DNA from: Aspidapion aeneum | Taxonomy: Eukaryota; Arthropoda; Insecta; Coleoptera; Brentidae | Assembly: GCA_963576565.1 (NCBI GenBank) | Contig: OY755039.1 | Span: forward strand, 84,131,289-84,195,288 | Length of the DNA stretch: 64,000 nucleotides | Direction: 5' to 3' | Shown: one piece after another, positions 52,863 to 64,000 of the stretch | How the letters are laid out: the number at the start of each line of letters is the position of its first letter | Position numbering within the stretch: the stretch's first letter is position 1 | The notes under the pieces: model-generated | Database searches by the model: none | Told to the model about the DNA's origin: nothing | The model's input: the letters and a program-made list of their open reading frames with translations, nothing else | Program-made: the position numbers and the translations under genes

Positions 52863-54845
52863 CTTTGTTTATTAAACCGCGAAGCCAAAACACATCAATG
52901 GTTCTTTTACAAAAAATAAATCGTTTATTTCGTTTGGCATTTATTGAGTCTTTGAATTGTCAGAAGAGCAAAAACAATTATTTGATTTTTGCTAGTGTAC
53001 ATCTCAAAAACAAAATTTTTATATATATATATTTTTAACCAAGTTCAAATATTATTTAATTTAAAATTAACTTTTTTTGAAACCTAAGCAAAAATTAAAA
53101 AGCTCAAACTAATTTTTAGATTTCTAGCCTGCGCATCTGAGACATTTACAAAAAACTGTGTTTCAGGTTGATATAGCGTGTAGTTTAATTGGAGTGTCTC
53201 TGATGATTTCATTTATTTCAATATGCCACTGCTCTCTTATTTTGTTTTATTAGTTTACAATAAAATTTTATTATGGAAAACGTATTTTTATTGGTTAAAA
53301 AGTTCCGAAGATAAAACTTAAAAGCTGCTTTGGACACGTAGCAAACATATCTTTAAAATGTTTTATTTATCCGATTACATTTATTTTATAGATGTGTTTT
53401 CCTATACAGATTTTTCAGCATTTCAGCATTCTTTAAACTTAAATGGTCCACCATTCTAATGGAAGGGAAGAGAAGCAAATTAAAATTTTGGGGTTTTCAA
53501 ATTTTTTCCTATAGTTTTATCATAGTTCCTATCAGTCTGTCATTTCTGGACGTGGACAGTGTTACTTTTACATATCTTTACATGTATAAGGAAGGGAAGT
53601 AAATTAGAATTTTGGGGTTTTTTGATTTTTTCACGGGGTTTGGTCATAATTTATATCAGTGTGCATGTCTGAAAGTACAGTAGAATATTGATGATCTATA
53701 CATGAGTGAGTGAGTGAGTGGCCATTTCGACGTTTTTGAAATTTCGTAACTACTTTACTATTTTATGGAAGTCCATGAAACATGGAAAGTTTGTAACTCT
53801 ATGAAGATCAACGACTGTGCAAAGTTTGAGATTCGTAGCTCATTCCGAAGTAGAGTTTTAGATAGATCAAATATGGGCTGAAATGTTTCAAGAAAAGATG
53901 TTACGGCAGGGCGAACTTGGCGAGGCACTGCCGATGCCGTGCCCTCAGATATATTAGATATGTCTCAACTGGCAGCCCATAGTTCATTTACTTAAGATCC
54001 CAGTACAATTAAAAACATAAGCGACTATTTAAATACAAGTGTTAGACGTCCTGGATACATTTAAACGATGTCAGATGTAAAACAACTGTCAAATATGGAA
54101 ATAAAACTGTCAAATATATTGAGGCTTTTTAATCGATAGAAGACCTTTTTATTTTTAGATGTGCCTTTAGCCTTAACGCTAAGAAATGATGAAAAACAGA
54201 AATGTTCTTTTGCCGAATTTTTCTTAAAAGGGCTGAACCTCTAGGCAATGTTCCCTGTTCTGCAGTTTTAGTCAATAACTATTTAAGGAAAATAATGCAT
54301 TAACTTCAAGGCATAAAAAACGCAAACCCCGATGTTATTCAATATGTCTTGTCGAATTAGCAACCTCTTAAGTCAGTCTTGTCCATGTCTTTTCCAACTT
54401 AAAAATAGAAAAAATAATATGTAATAAAATTAAAAATGCCACGGCAGCTATAATAGGAATTCGATCGCAGTCTAAATTTTAACGAAATTAGATGGCGATA
54501 GGTCTATTTATCGGTTCGCCACCCATTTTAAAGTAAATAAGGCCAGTCTAGTTCGACTAAAATAAAAATACGAAAAAAAATAACTGTGCGACCAAAAGAA
54601 GGCATTGGCTTGACTAAAGTCAGCACGCTTGAACAGGATCACCAAGTTTTTAATCTCCTGGATAATCAACCTTTTGTCATGTCCAAAAAAGCAATATTAA
54701 TAGTTAATTTTCCTAGTTCGGTAATAATTGCAATAAGATTTATTTAAGTTTGTTTATGTTGTCTGAAATGTCAATCTACACAACTCGGTAACAATGAGTA
54801 GAGACCCTGTATGTATGACATATTTTAAAGACAAGGTCTGTACAC
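52863..54845. other. AT-rich intergenic DNA, no supported gene
   Basis: Only short simple repeats such as GAGTGAGTGAGTGAGTG (about 53704) are seen. Confidence 0.4.
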
Positions 54846-55426
54846 CACGGTGGATAGAATAGACCGGTGTTCGGATCTTATATATATATATGTCGAATTT
54901 TCCACGTCACTGGTGGTCCAGCTGATTTTTATAAACAAAAGTTAGATCTGATATGAACAACGGAACAACTAATATTTTTTGAATTTTTTGAAAACTAAGG
55001 CAATTTTCCTACTGTTTTCTAGTACATCCTTATAAAATGTAATTTTCTAGACGTATTGTCGTTATTTTTCTTTAGCCCGCTTTATTTTTATTACACAAAA
55101 CTTAAACTACTAAGTCAAACTGTGATCGTTTAGTATCAAAGGTAAACCGAGCACTTGGGAAGTAAACAAAGATGTAGGTCAGCGGATGATTTTTGAAGTT
55201 GAAACGAACACATTATTTCGTTCGAATTTTAATTGTTGTGTAAAGAGAAATGAAGCGGGCTAAAAAAATAACGACTGGTATGTGTAAAAAATATTATTTT
55301 ATAAAAATATACTAAAAAATAGTAGGAAGCCTTAGTTTTCAAAAAATTCAAAAAATATTAGTTGTTCATATAATATCTAACTTTTGTTTACAAAAATCAG
55401 CTGGACCACCAGTGATGTAAAAATTC

Positions 55427-55466
<40 letters not shown>

Positions 55467-55492
55467 AACACCGGTCTATTCTATCCACCGTG
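54846..55492. mobile_element. Foldback element with ~200-bp inverted arms
   Basis: The left arm begins CACGGTGGATAGAATAGACC and the right arm ends with its inverse. Both arms then share CGGTGTTCGGAT, a (TA)n run, GTCGAATTTT and CACTGGTGGTCCAGCTGATT. The (TA)n run is much longer on the right (about 55429-55463) than on the left. No target duplication is obvious. Confidence 0.75.
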
Positions 55493-55866
55493 TCTCTGTA
55501 CGCGACAAACTATTCAAAGTCAAATTTATTTAAGTCAAAATCAAAGGATGAAAATATCGGTCCTCTATACTCTAGCGATGTTTAGAGGGAGATGCACCTT
55601 CGATCTTGTCAATTCATAATTTAAACTCCAGTACATTCATAACGAGGTAAAATAAGTAATGTGGTGAAAGTGGAGTTTTTGTTTAATTTTTTTCTCAAAT
55701 TCATAGTTCTTTTAATTAAATACATTCATTGAATTAAAATAATTGGCCAGGTGATTCAAAACAGGCGGTCTACCAATCAGCTACGAGTGACGTCGCAAAA
55801 CAGTAAACGCCTCGAATGAACCTATTTTCTGTGTTATTTTCTTAAGTATGGTAATGTTTGCTTTGG

Positions 55867-56654
55867 TTTAAAGTGCGAATTATCGTTCTAAATTAGATTT
55901 TATTTTGTGTTTTTCTTATAAAAAATATTTTCAATGGAAAACGGATTCTCCAATGCTGATAGCTCCAACTTGCCAATGCTGCATTCCTTTAGGGTGAAAG
56001 GCTTCTTTGCCAACAACAGTGATTTTTGTTCTGCGGAATTTAGAAACGTTAAAATGTTGATGTAAGTATTTAATGAGTTGTTTTGTATATAACTGAAAGA
56101 TCTTTTATGATATTTTTCGCCTACTTTTACGCATTTAGATTTTGAGGTTAGGTTATATGTTTTGCTTTTTTGTTTAATATGCCACTTACAATACATTGAA
56201 TTAAATACCCATTCATTATTAATTTAATCATTAAAAAACAATCAAAAATTGCAGGACAGGGAGGCAAAAAGTATACAACGACCAGCAATACTTGAAGTAC
56301 TGCATAGGTTACACTGCTTAGTCCTGCGTAGGTACTGCCTAGTCCTCCCTATGCACTGCATAGTCTTGCATATGCACTGCTCAGTCTGCATGTGCACTGC
56401 CTAATCCTGCATTTAGAGGTACTCCCTAGTCCTGCCTAATAACTGCCTAGCACCGCCTAAAAATTTGTTCCCCCTTCTGCCTATTATAGTTGTTCACCCC
56501 TTTTAATATCCATAACCTCAAAAAATTCATCGTGATTTACGAAATAGTTATATATATTATAGACAACGTGAGAAAAATTAATAGAAACAATTTAGTTATA
56601 CTCACATCAAATTGATCTTCACAAATGTAAAATGAAGATATATTAGATAAGGCC
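55867..56654. repeat. Direct repeat, copy 1 (788 bp)
   Basis: Matches 58889-59688 closely, with scattered substitutions and one short indel. It includes a likely first exon at its start and a TAGTCCTGC-rich array at 56290-56460. Confidence 0.9.
55934..56061 (+). pseudogene. Orphan first exon (copy 1)
   Basis: The ATG opens a 42-codon exon ending at a strong donor, GTAAGTATT. The peptide reads A-D-S-S-N-L-P-M and D-F-C-S-A-E-F-R-N-V-K, which I associate loosely with N-termini of insect YqaJ-recombinase-domain proteins. No downstream exon of such a protein is visible before the next copy. Confidence 0.4.
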
Positions 56655-57514
56655 CTTGGGTCTCTTCGAGCAAGTTCTAGCCACTTTTTCCGTTCTTTTA
56701 CTGCTGTAGGCACATGAATAAATAGTTTTTTTAGGTGTTTTTATGATAGTATTCGAACACTGAGGCACTACACACAACTTATAGGACATTTTTTAACATA
56801 AAAAGCAGTAAAAACATAGACCAATTGCAACGCCATGCTAGAGATGAGCGTTTTAGCGGCAAATTCATATCGGAAATTAGAAAACTTGATTTTAAATGTA
56901 GTCATGATAAAATATACTATTTTAATAATTTTGCATGGCAAATTAGGGACCTATGTATCATTTTAAACACTTTTCTAAAATTTGTCAAATACCCTATTCT
57001 ATCATCACTACAAGTTAGCGCCGTTCGGACTAAAACATTTATAAGAATGGTAACCATAATACACACCATCCCATAGTTTGAAAACTCTGCAGATTTTTTA
57101 ACTTGCTGTTAAAGTGTGTCACATGTCGCGTCATTGCTCAGTCACGGTTACAAAACTTAACTGGATTTTGTTCGGATTGGCCAATTTATTTTTCATTACC
57201 TTAAGGAGAGTTTACACATGCACGGATTTGCTGGCGCCAATAAAAACTGGCGCGCCAGTAAGTTAAATTTGCAAGTGTAAACACCGACTTGCACACAAGT
57301 TATTTTTTTGCATGCATGTATCAAAAAAGTCTGCAGCTGACTGAATTTGCTGGCGCCAGTGGTGACGCATGCGCGCAGAAAAAGAAAATTTTCATGTGTA
57401 AACAAGTGCTTGCACGTCGGCTCGCCAGTTTTAAGTTCATTATTTTACATTATTTTTTATTTTCATTGTGTTTGAGCTTCAAAATTTTGTTTATTGTTGT
57501 TTTTATAGCTTATT

Positions 57515-57785
57515 ATGGCTAAAAAAAAGTGGTCAGCAGAACTGACCATACAGTTTCTTGACGGCTATGAATGTTTTCCTTGTCTTATAAAAACAAAGAT
57601 AGTCGAGATAAATGAATATTGAAGGCTTTGAAGTTGCAGAAGTAAAAGCAAAAATACGATCCATAAGAAACACATATGCTTTGGAATTGACAAAAATTAA
57701 AAAAATACAACGTTCCAGAGCCGGTGCAGATGAAGTATACACCCCAAAAGTACCATGGTTTAAAGTAGCTGACCGAATTTTCTAA
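57515..57785 (+). pseudogene. Harbinger MADF (Myb/SANT-like) protein fragment
   Basis: Translation starts M-A-K-K-K-W-S-A-E and has F-L-x-x-Y-E-C-F-P-C-L. A stop and frame change follow near 57620, then K-I-R-S-I-R-N-T-Y and V-P-W-F-K-V-A-D, the conserved MADF pattern. The gene is dead. Confidence 0.65.
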
Positions 57786-57799
57786 GATATCTTAATGTC

Positions 57800-58060
57800 A
57801 CTTCCAATTTCAATTTTAGGGTTAACGCATCTCTCATGTGGGTATCCATTTTTATAATTCGTGGCATCACATACTCTAGAAGAATATCAAAATGTTGCTT
57901 TGTCATTCAAAGAGGGTTTTTATAGCTCGCAGGATCTTCTGCTGCAAGTTCTCCTAAAAGTTTTTCAGAAGCACCCAAAGTAGATCGACGAGCAATCCAT
58001 GCTTTAACCCAGATACGGCCTTTTCGTTGTTCCTTTTCTAAATTTCTTTTATTCTTTTTT
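57800..58060 (-). pseudogene. Harbinger transposase N-terminal fragment
   Basis: The minus strand reads K-G-R-I-W-V-K-A-W-I-A-R-R, then L-L-G-E-L, E-D-P-x-x-Y-K-N and V-M-P-R-I-I-K-M-D-T-x-M-R, the region before the DDE core of Harbinger transposases. The catalytic part is missing. Confidence 0.65.
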
Positions 58061-58888
58061 TCAATAAAAGTTTAGCGACTATTTTGCAGGCTTTCAAGAG
58101 TTCAGCCGACATATCGCGTATCGTGTATGCTTTAAAAATGAAACTGGCTTGCCAGTCTTTTTAATTTTCGCACAATAGTGTAAACCTTAAGTGGCGTGCA
58201 AATAGAACTGGGGCGAACACTGGCGCCACTAAATTCATGCATGTGTAAACCCACTATTATTTTAAGTTTTTTTTATTATCGGCTTTCCAGTGCAATTTGG
58301 CGGCATCAAATCTCTTATAAGAACATTTTGTTTAATTTAATGATTATACAGTATTGTTGTTAATTGCAATTGGCATCTTATTATCTGATTCTCATTTTTG
58401 CTTATTATCTGATTCTCATTTTTGCTTGTAAAATTATGAACGTGAATGCATCCTGAAGTTTTATTATTTATTCTTTAAAAAATTCTATAATGCTTTATTT
58501 AATTTTAACCGATCTTGGGATATCGCAAGTAATCCTTTACTGCAAAGATGTGCTACTCAGGTTATTAGACGTCACTATATAAGGTTATTTAAAAAATATT
58601 AATTTGGTGTCAGGTGTGGGACTACGCGCTAAAATTTCTCGTTCGCCTTAAAGATTCAGATCGTATTGCGGAATTGAATCATTTCTTATACAAGATTTTT
58701 CTCCACCTCTCCGTACGTGCTCCATTTCCATGGACAATTCTTTAAAACATCCCGCATTCTATCACTACTGCATGCTTATTCCCCCAAATGCATTTTTCCA
58801 ACGTCTTACTTAAAGGTTTTGACGCTAATGTTATAATAACATTCATGCTTATATAAAGGGAAAAATGTAGATCAGAATGTAATAGTCC

Positions 58889-59688
58889 TTTAAAGTGCGA
58901 ATTATCGTCCTAAATTAGATTTTGTTTTGTGTTTTGCTTATAAAAAATATTTTCAATGGAAAACGGATTCTCCAATGCCGATAGCTCCAACTTGCCAATG
59001 CTGCATTCCTTTAGGGTGAAAGGCTTATTTGCCAACAACAGTGATTTTTGTTCCGCGGAATTTAGAAACGTTAAAATGTTGATGTAAGTATTCAATGAGT
59101 TGTTTTGTATATAACTGAAAGATCATTTATGATATTTTTCGCCTAATTTTACTCATTTAGATTTTGAGGTTAGGTTATATGTTTTGCTTTTTTGTTTAAT
59201 ATGCCACTTACAATACATTCAATTAAATACCCATTCATTATTATTTTAATCATTAAAAAACAATCAAAAATTGCAAGACAGGGAGGCAAAAAGTATACAA
59301 CGACCAGCAATACTTGAAGTACTACATAGGTTACACTGCTTAGTCCTGCGTAGGTACTGCCTAGTCCTCCCTATGCACTGCCGAGTCTTGCATATGCACT
59401 GCTCAGTCCTACATTTAGCCTGCATGTGCACTGCCTAATTCTGCATTTAGAGGTACTCCCTAGTCCTGCCTAATAACTGCCTAGCACCGCCTAAAAATTT
59501 GTTCTCCCTTCTGCCTATTATAGTTGTTCACCCCTTTTAATATCCATAACCTCAAAAAATTCATCGTCATTTACGAAATAGTTATATATATTATAGACAA
59601 CGTGAGAAAAATTAATAGAAACAATTTAGTTATACTCACATCAAATTGATCTTCACTAATGTAAAATGAAGATATATTAGATAAGGCC
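58889..59688. repeat. Direct repeat, copy 2 (800 bp)
   Basis: Second copy of 55867-56654. The spacing between copies is about 3.0 kb and the Harbinger relic lies between them. Confidence 0.9.
58956..59083 (+). pseudogene. Orphan first exon (copy 2)
   Basis: Same exon as 55934-56061, with an intact frame and the same GTAAGTATT donor. One residue change is visible (F-F to L-F near codon 25). Confidence 0.4.
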
Positions 59689-60231
59689 ATTGACTTCTAT
59701 ACCCTACGGGTAGACCCGGCATGGGCTAAAATTGCCATTATATCAAGCTTTTATCGCAATTGACCAAATACAAGTAAGAATTTAATGAGCAAGATAGGGA
59801 TGAAAATAGAATTTCGGTTTGGTGAGTCCGGACACATGCAACATCGCAAAAATTATTCTATTTGCTTGTCTTGGATAAAAAAGGGCAGTGGCGGCGCAAA
59901 ATAAAAATTTTGAATTTCACTAGAGCATTTTTTTATCAACAATTTTCTGTTTGAATAATAAGTAATTCATGAATACTAACTTGTGTATACTGTGTTTACA
60001 AAATTCTCTCCAGTAAAAAAAAAGAGTAAAAATAATTTCTAAGCATGCTAAGTGCAGTGGATGTATTAAAATTATTGTTTTCATCTTAGAACTTTACAAA
60101 TGTTGTACCTTCCAGGTAAAATATTTTCTTTCTTTGAACAAGGGTCTTCTTCAACTCATCTCTTCTTGGGTGGACCACAAGTTATGCTCGAGTCAGATGA
60201 AATTTCGGAACTAAAAATTTCAATTCGGAAT

Positions 60232-60679
60232 GGGACAACTGCGCGCCGGGCCAACTAGGCGCCGCCAACAGGGCGCCACGCCGGGCCTAATGGGCGCCGG
60301 GCCAACTCAGCGCCGCACTATTTTTTTTTTTCGATTAAATGTGCAGATAAAAAACAAAATAAATATGTTATTTATACAAAAATTTCAACATCTATTAAGT
60401 CGAGTGTTGAAATTTGGTAGGTGTAGTGTTCTGCGACTTGAAACACCGCCAAGTTCCATATTCGATACATATCGATGCATAAATAAGAAAGTCCGCCATT
60501 TTGGATCCGCCATTTTAATTTTTTTAAGTTTGTTTTTCATCTGCCCATTTTATCAAAAAAAAATATTTCAGTCCGGCGCCCAGTTGGCTCGGCGTCCAGT
60601 TGGTCCGGCGCCCAGTTGGCCTGCCGCCCAGTTGGTGGAGCCGAGTTGGTGGCGTCGAGTTGGCGGCGCCCAGTTGTCC
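60232..60679. mobile_element. MITE-like element with GC-rich inverted tandem ends
   Basis: The left end carries units of about 16 bp such as GGGCGCCGGGCCAACT and the right end carries inverted units such as AGTTGGTCCGGCGCCC. The outermost GGACAACTG is inverted at CAGTTGTCC. The AT-rich core has no gene; an open frame running through the GC ends is a repeat artefact. Confidence 0.65.
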
Positions 60680-61149
60680 TAGACTGCAACACATTTAAGG
60701 GGTCTGGTACGTTTTACCACCTTTCTTAAAACTACGAAGTTTTTTGAAAAATGATAATTTTAGACCATTATATAGTGATTTCTAAAAAAAAATTGCGGGA
60801 AATCGTTGATTTTGTTAAAAAAATTGAAATTGAAAAATTCTTAAAACCCCATTAAAACCCATACAAATTGCTACAAAAGAAGCATTTTCTCATTTCAAAC
60901 TAAAACAAAACGGTCCCTGACGTCTATCAGCTGTTAACAAAAACTTGAAATAACTAAGGTCACTGATCGAAATCGTGTCAGTTTTTTTGGTCCTTTTATG
61001 AAAATGCACAATTTTTAAAAAAGCATGAAATTCAAAACAAAATCAAGAAAATTATGATTTCTACATTTTTACAATTAAAAATTAGTTTAATTGAACATTA
61101 TATCAATTTTTATTCCTTTAAACACTAAAAATTTATAATTATTTACTTT

Positions 61150-61300
61150 TTTAAAATTTATTGAAGGTCTAACCGAACAAAACCAAACTGAACCGATCCG
61201 TATCGAAATGAACCAAATCAAACCGAATCTAATGGTTCGGTTTGGTTCGGTTCGAATTGGTTAAACTAAACTGTACCTAACTGAATGTAGCTAAACCTAA
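61150..61300. repeat. GAACC/GGTTC-rich simple repeat
   Basis: Irregular GAACCGAACC-type units in both orientations (for example GGTTCGGTTTGGTTCGGTTC). A shorter run occurs at 9947-9963. Confidence 0.7.
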
Positions 61301-61313
61301 CCGAAACAAAATG

Positions 61314-62648
61314 AATGAATACAATCATAAAATGGCATAAAATACGGCGTCATGAGGTCTCGGCCCCCCGAAACTTTTTTCTATATACGCCACTGACTGT
61401 ATATCGAGTCCCACCCCCACCTCCTCCCTTCTTCCATGCCCTGCATACTCTTCTATCTATCTATCTATTTAGCCTTCTTCGATCCATCTTTGGATATAGG
61501 CCTCCCCCAATATCTTCCACTCTTCCCTGTCTGTCGTCGGTTCATCCATCTAGCTCTCGCATGTTTCTTCAAATTGTCCGCTCATCTCATTTGTGGCCTT
61601 CCTCTACTTCTTTTATTTTCCCAAGGTCTCAAGTTTACAATACATTTGTTCCATCGATCGACTTTCTGTCGATATTATGACGGGCAAATTTCCATTTTAA
61701 TTTTGCTACTTCTCCTCTGACATCCCTTACTTTTGTTTTATTTCTCATCCATTCATTCCTTTTTCTATCTGTTAGCTTTACATGTAACATTTGTCTTTCC
61801 ATTCATCTTTGGGTTTCTGTTACCTTATCCTTGTTTGATTTTGTTTCTGTCCAGGTCTGGGATCCATAGGTAAGGACAGGAAGGATACATTGGTTATGCT
61901 TATGAATTTAGTTTTGAGTTACTAAGGATGTTTTTTATTTTTTAATATGTAGCTTAATTTACCGAATGCTGCCCAGGCCAATCTTGCACGTCTCTTGATT
62001 TGAGCTGTTTGGTTTTCTTTTTTTAGTTTAATAATTTGTCCCAGGTATTCCTCTACTTGTTCTATTTTCTTCTGGTTTATTTAAGTTCACTCATCATCAA
62101 GCAAAGCTTGCTTGACGATGAGTGACCTTAGGTTTATTCTGATCGTGATATTTTCATCTGTGTTTGTTATGATTTTAGTTTTAGTGTAGTTCATACTCAA
62201 GCCTATATTTTTAGCTGCTGTATCCAGTTCTTTTAGCATTTTTATCAGTTCTTCTTTCTTATCTGTTATTAAGGCGATATCATCAGCATATCTTAGGTGG
62301 TTTAAGTATTGTCCGTTTACTTAATCTAAGTTTTTAAAAACATCTTCTAGGGCCTGACACCTCTACCTCTTCTTATGTGGATTGGCTTGGTTCCTTCGTG
62401 GATTTTGATTGATATTGTTGCTTCGCTATATATATTGGTTATTAAATCTGTGTATCTGGGATCGATTCGGCTATTAATTAGAAATTTTAAAAAACTCCCC
62501 ATTTTACCCCCCAGGAGCGCGGCTAGAAATACTTTTAAAAATTAAAAAAAATATATGTTAGCGTTTTTCACCCGTTACACAACTTTTTTTAACTATAACA
62601 AACCAATTTTCAAAAAAAAAAATTTTTAGGCCTTTTTCGACCAAACTT
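61314..62648 (-). pseudogene. Non-LTR retrotransposon RT fragment (copy 2)
   Basis: The block repeats 5993-7320 in the same orientation with point changes and a small deletion near 62320. The RT Y/F-A-D-D region is disrupted. It differs from copy 1 by a 49-bp palindromic insertion at 62082-62130. The shared block ends within the Tigger-like inverted repeat known from copy 1. Confidence 0.75.
62082..62130. mobile_element. 49-bp palindromic micro-MITE with 8-bp target duplication
   Basis: The ~24-bp arms (left TAAGTTCACTCATCATCAAG, right inverse TAAGGTCACTCATCGTCAAG) meet around AAGCTT. GGTTTATT is present on both sides (62074-62081, 62131-62138) and once only at the empty site 6759-6766. An 8-bp duplication is typical of hAT transposases. 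Confidence 0.85.
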
Positions 62649-63601
62649 ACCGTGTATGGGGTTTATCGCTAAAAAATATTCGTCTTCATCAAGGTTATAG
62701 GTACAGATCTTTCTGGTTTTCTTCTTTATTATGAATGCCATTGCTTTGCGAAACTAAAGTCCAAGCTATTTTTAAGAAGAAGCATGAAAAAAGTGTATAA
62801 TATTTGCTGGTTCTTCTAATCAAATTTTGATGTAGTGACTTTGATACTGTGCAGTCGACCTCAATAAACACTTGAGATCTCTGAAAGTTTAAGCTTTTCG
62901 TATTATTCTCTTGATATCGATCTTTTACTACCTATCATTTTCAACGCACTCAATGTTTTATCGCTCGCTAGTAAAAGGATTTGGAATTTGAATGTTTGCC
63001 GCAATGATTTATTATTAATGTTGAATTATAATGACTATGTGACCCCTTGGATTGATTCGTGAAAAAAAAATCATTACTTAACTTAAACTAAAAAGGAAAA
63101 CCACGCAAAATAGAAATATATTGGTCGTTAAAAAATAACAATAATATTTTATTATGAAACGCAAACTTCAGTAAAAACTTTAATAATATTTTTTCAGTTA
63201 AATTAAATTTTTTTGTGGTTGATTTTTTGGTACGATTTATTTTACATTACCATTCAGGTTTTATGTAACACGGTCGCAAACAAAACAAATGAAACATTTT
63301 TTAACAACAGAATTTGGGAATAATTTATTCGAATGCAAAACGTGTACAATCAAGACCGTTTATTAAATTCAAACGTTGCCGTTTTTCGAATTAAAACAAA
63401 ATTAAAACATTTTAACTACAATGTTTCAGCACAAAATAAAATAAATGGATTCATGACGGATCTGATACCTTCCTAGCCCATTAGCATACTCCAAGTGAAC
63501 ACCACGATATATCAGCTGTGAAAATAGTTTTTGTTAATATCTTAGAAAAGGTATCTCCTACAAAATGTTTAATACTAACATAAATTATTAAGAGGTCCAC
63601 G
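62649..63601. other. No gene recognised
   Basis: AT-rich sequence between two RT fragments. I see nothing supportable. Confidence 0.4.
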
Positions 63602-64000
63602 GACGAAACCACCTTGTATACTTTATGTTTCGCCGATGATCAGATAGTAGTGGCTCAGGATTATGACGACCTCGAATATATGACACGAAAACTAATAGAA
63701 GAGTACAATAAGTGGGGACTAGAGGTTAATCTCAATAAGACAGAGTATATGTGTATCGGTGGAATGAAACAGGATCTAATCTTAAATACCGGGCAGCGAA
63801 TTCAGTCCTGTGTTGAGTGTAAAATAAATAAAAATTACAGCTGACGGAACACTAGACAAAGCTATAAAAGATCGAAACGTACAAGAAAGAAAAGCAATAA
63901 CTTTATTAAATGGAATAATTTGGGACCAAACTATATCAAAACATAACAAAAAGCTTATATATAACACCATTGTAAAAAGTATTATTGCATACGGCTCAGC
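63602..64000 (+). pseudogene. RT fragment related to 13210-14075, cut by window end
   Basis: It reads C-F-A-D-D-Q-I-V-V-A and K-W-G-L-E-V-N-L-N-K-T-E-Y like the earlier copy, then shifts frame at about 63820. The 5' boundary differs from copy 1 by about 85 bp. Confidence 0.8.

Larger units (their letters stand above)
57204..58256. mobile_element. PIF-Harbinger relic
   Basis: The ends share the inverted GTTTACACATGCA sequence, with possible TTA target duplications (57201-57203, 58257-58259). Inside are a MADF-domain gene fragment on the plus strand and a transposase N-terminal fragment on the minus strand, the usual two-gene layout of the superfamily. Confidence 0.75.

Noticed and set aside
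60230..60682. 150-codon open frame
   Set aside because: It runs through the GC-rich tandem ends of a MITE-like element; composition explains it.

Overview
The window is AT-rich eukaryotic DNA, almost certainly from an arthropod and most likely an insect. The evidence is spliced genes with GT-AG introns, an animal-type BEL/Pao retrotransposon, Penelope-like, non-LTR, PIF-Harbinger and P-like (THAP) remnants, many MITEs and a satellite. I see no recognisable single-copy host gene. The species cannot be told from the sequence alone.

The centrepiece is a nearly complete Polinton/Maverick (adintovirus-like giant DNA transposon / endogenous virus) at 19977-49081. It is bounded by a perfect 6-bp target duplication (AACGTT). 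Its terminal inverted repeats are about 1 kb and, on manual comparison, differ by one base and one 14-bp minisatellite unit. Gene order from the left: major capsid (-), a 58-aa ORF (-), penton-like minor capsid (-), a small cysteine-rich gene (-) now split by a retrotransposon, an adenain-like protease (-), a PLA2/pX-like virion protein (-), packaging ATPase (+, with an intron inside its Walker A codons), PY-type protein (+), coiled-coil protein (+), DDE integrase with chromodomain (+), two unknown genes (-), protein-primed DNA polymerase B (-), a small coiled-coil ORF (+), a non-coding stretch with a nested transposon, and a five-exon RING-finger cargo gene (+) next to the right repeat. Replication (PolB), integration (INT), packaging (ATPase) and particle formation (capsids, protease, PLA2-like protein) are all represented.

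Three points stand out. (1) The PLA2-like ORF ends in a textbook -1 frameshift heptamer, A AAA AAC, directly before its stop codon. A -1 slip there enters exactly the protease frame, which has no AUG early enough to cover the protease N-terminus. (2) A RING-finger gene can be assembled from five exons that all join in frame; its coding exons are far more GC-rich than the rest of the element. (3) A 7952-bp BEL/Pao element (23333-31284) with two 708-bp LTRs, a 5-bp target duplication (ATCTC) and a full-length gag-pol ORF sits inside a small Polinton gene. The two gene parts still match in frame across the insertion.

Left flank (1-19970): a THAP/P-like transposase relic, an RT relic, a Tigger-like TIR element carrying an RT fragment, two Penelope-like fragments in opposite orientation, a degraded ORF in a region with a recurring CACACACGTAACG motif, another RT relic, about five copies of a ~290-bp satellite, and an element with inverted AAAATAGCGCAGGAC repeats. 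Right flank (49088-64000): a TA-flanked MITE with a nested hAT-like MITE, a TGACGTC-rich element, a tRNA-like SINE head, a foldback element, two direct copies of a first exon flanking a Harbinger relic, an element with GGGCGCC-rich inverted ends, and a second copy of the left-flank RT block that carries a 49-bp palindromic insertion with an 8-bp target duplication. All family names rest on motif recognition by eye; no database search was possible.
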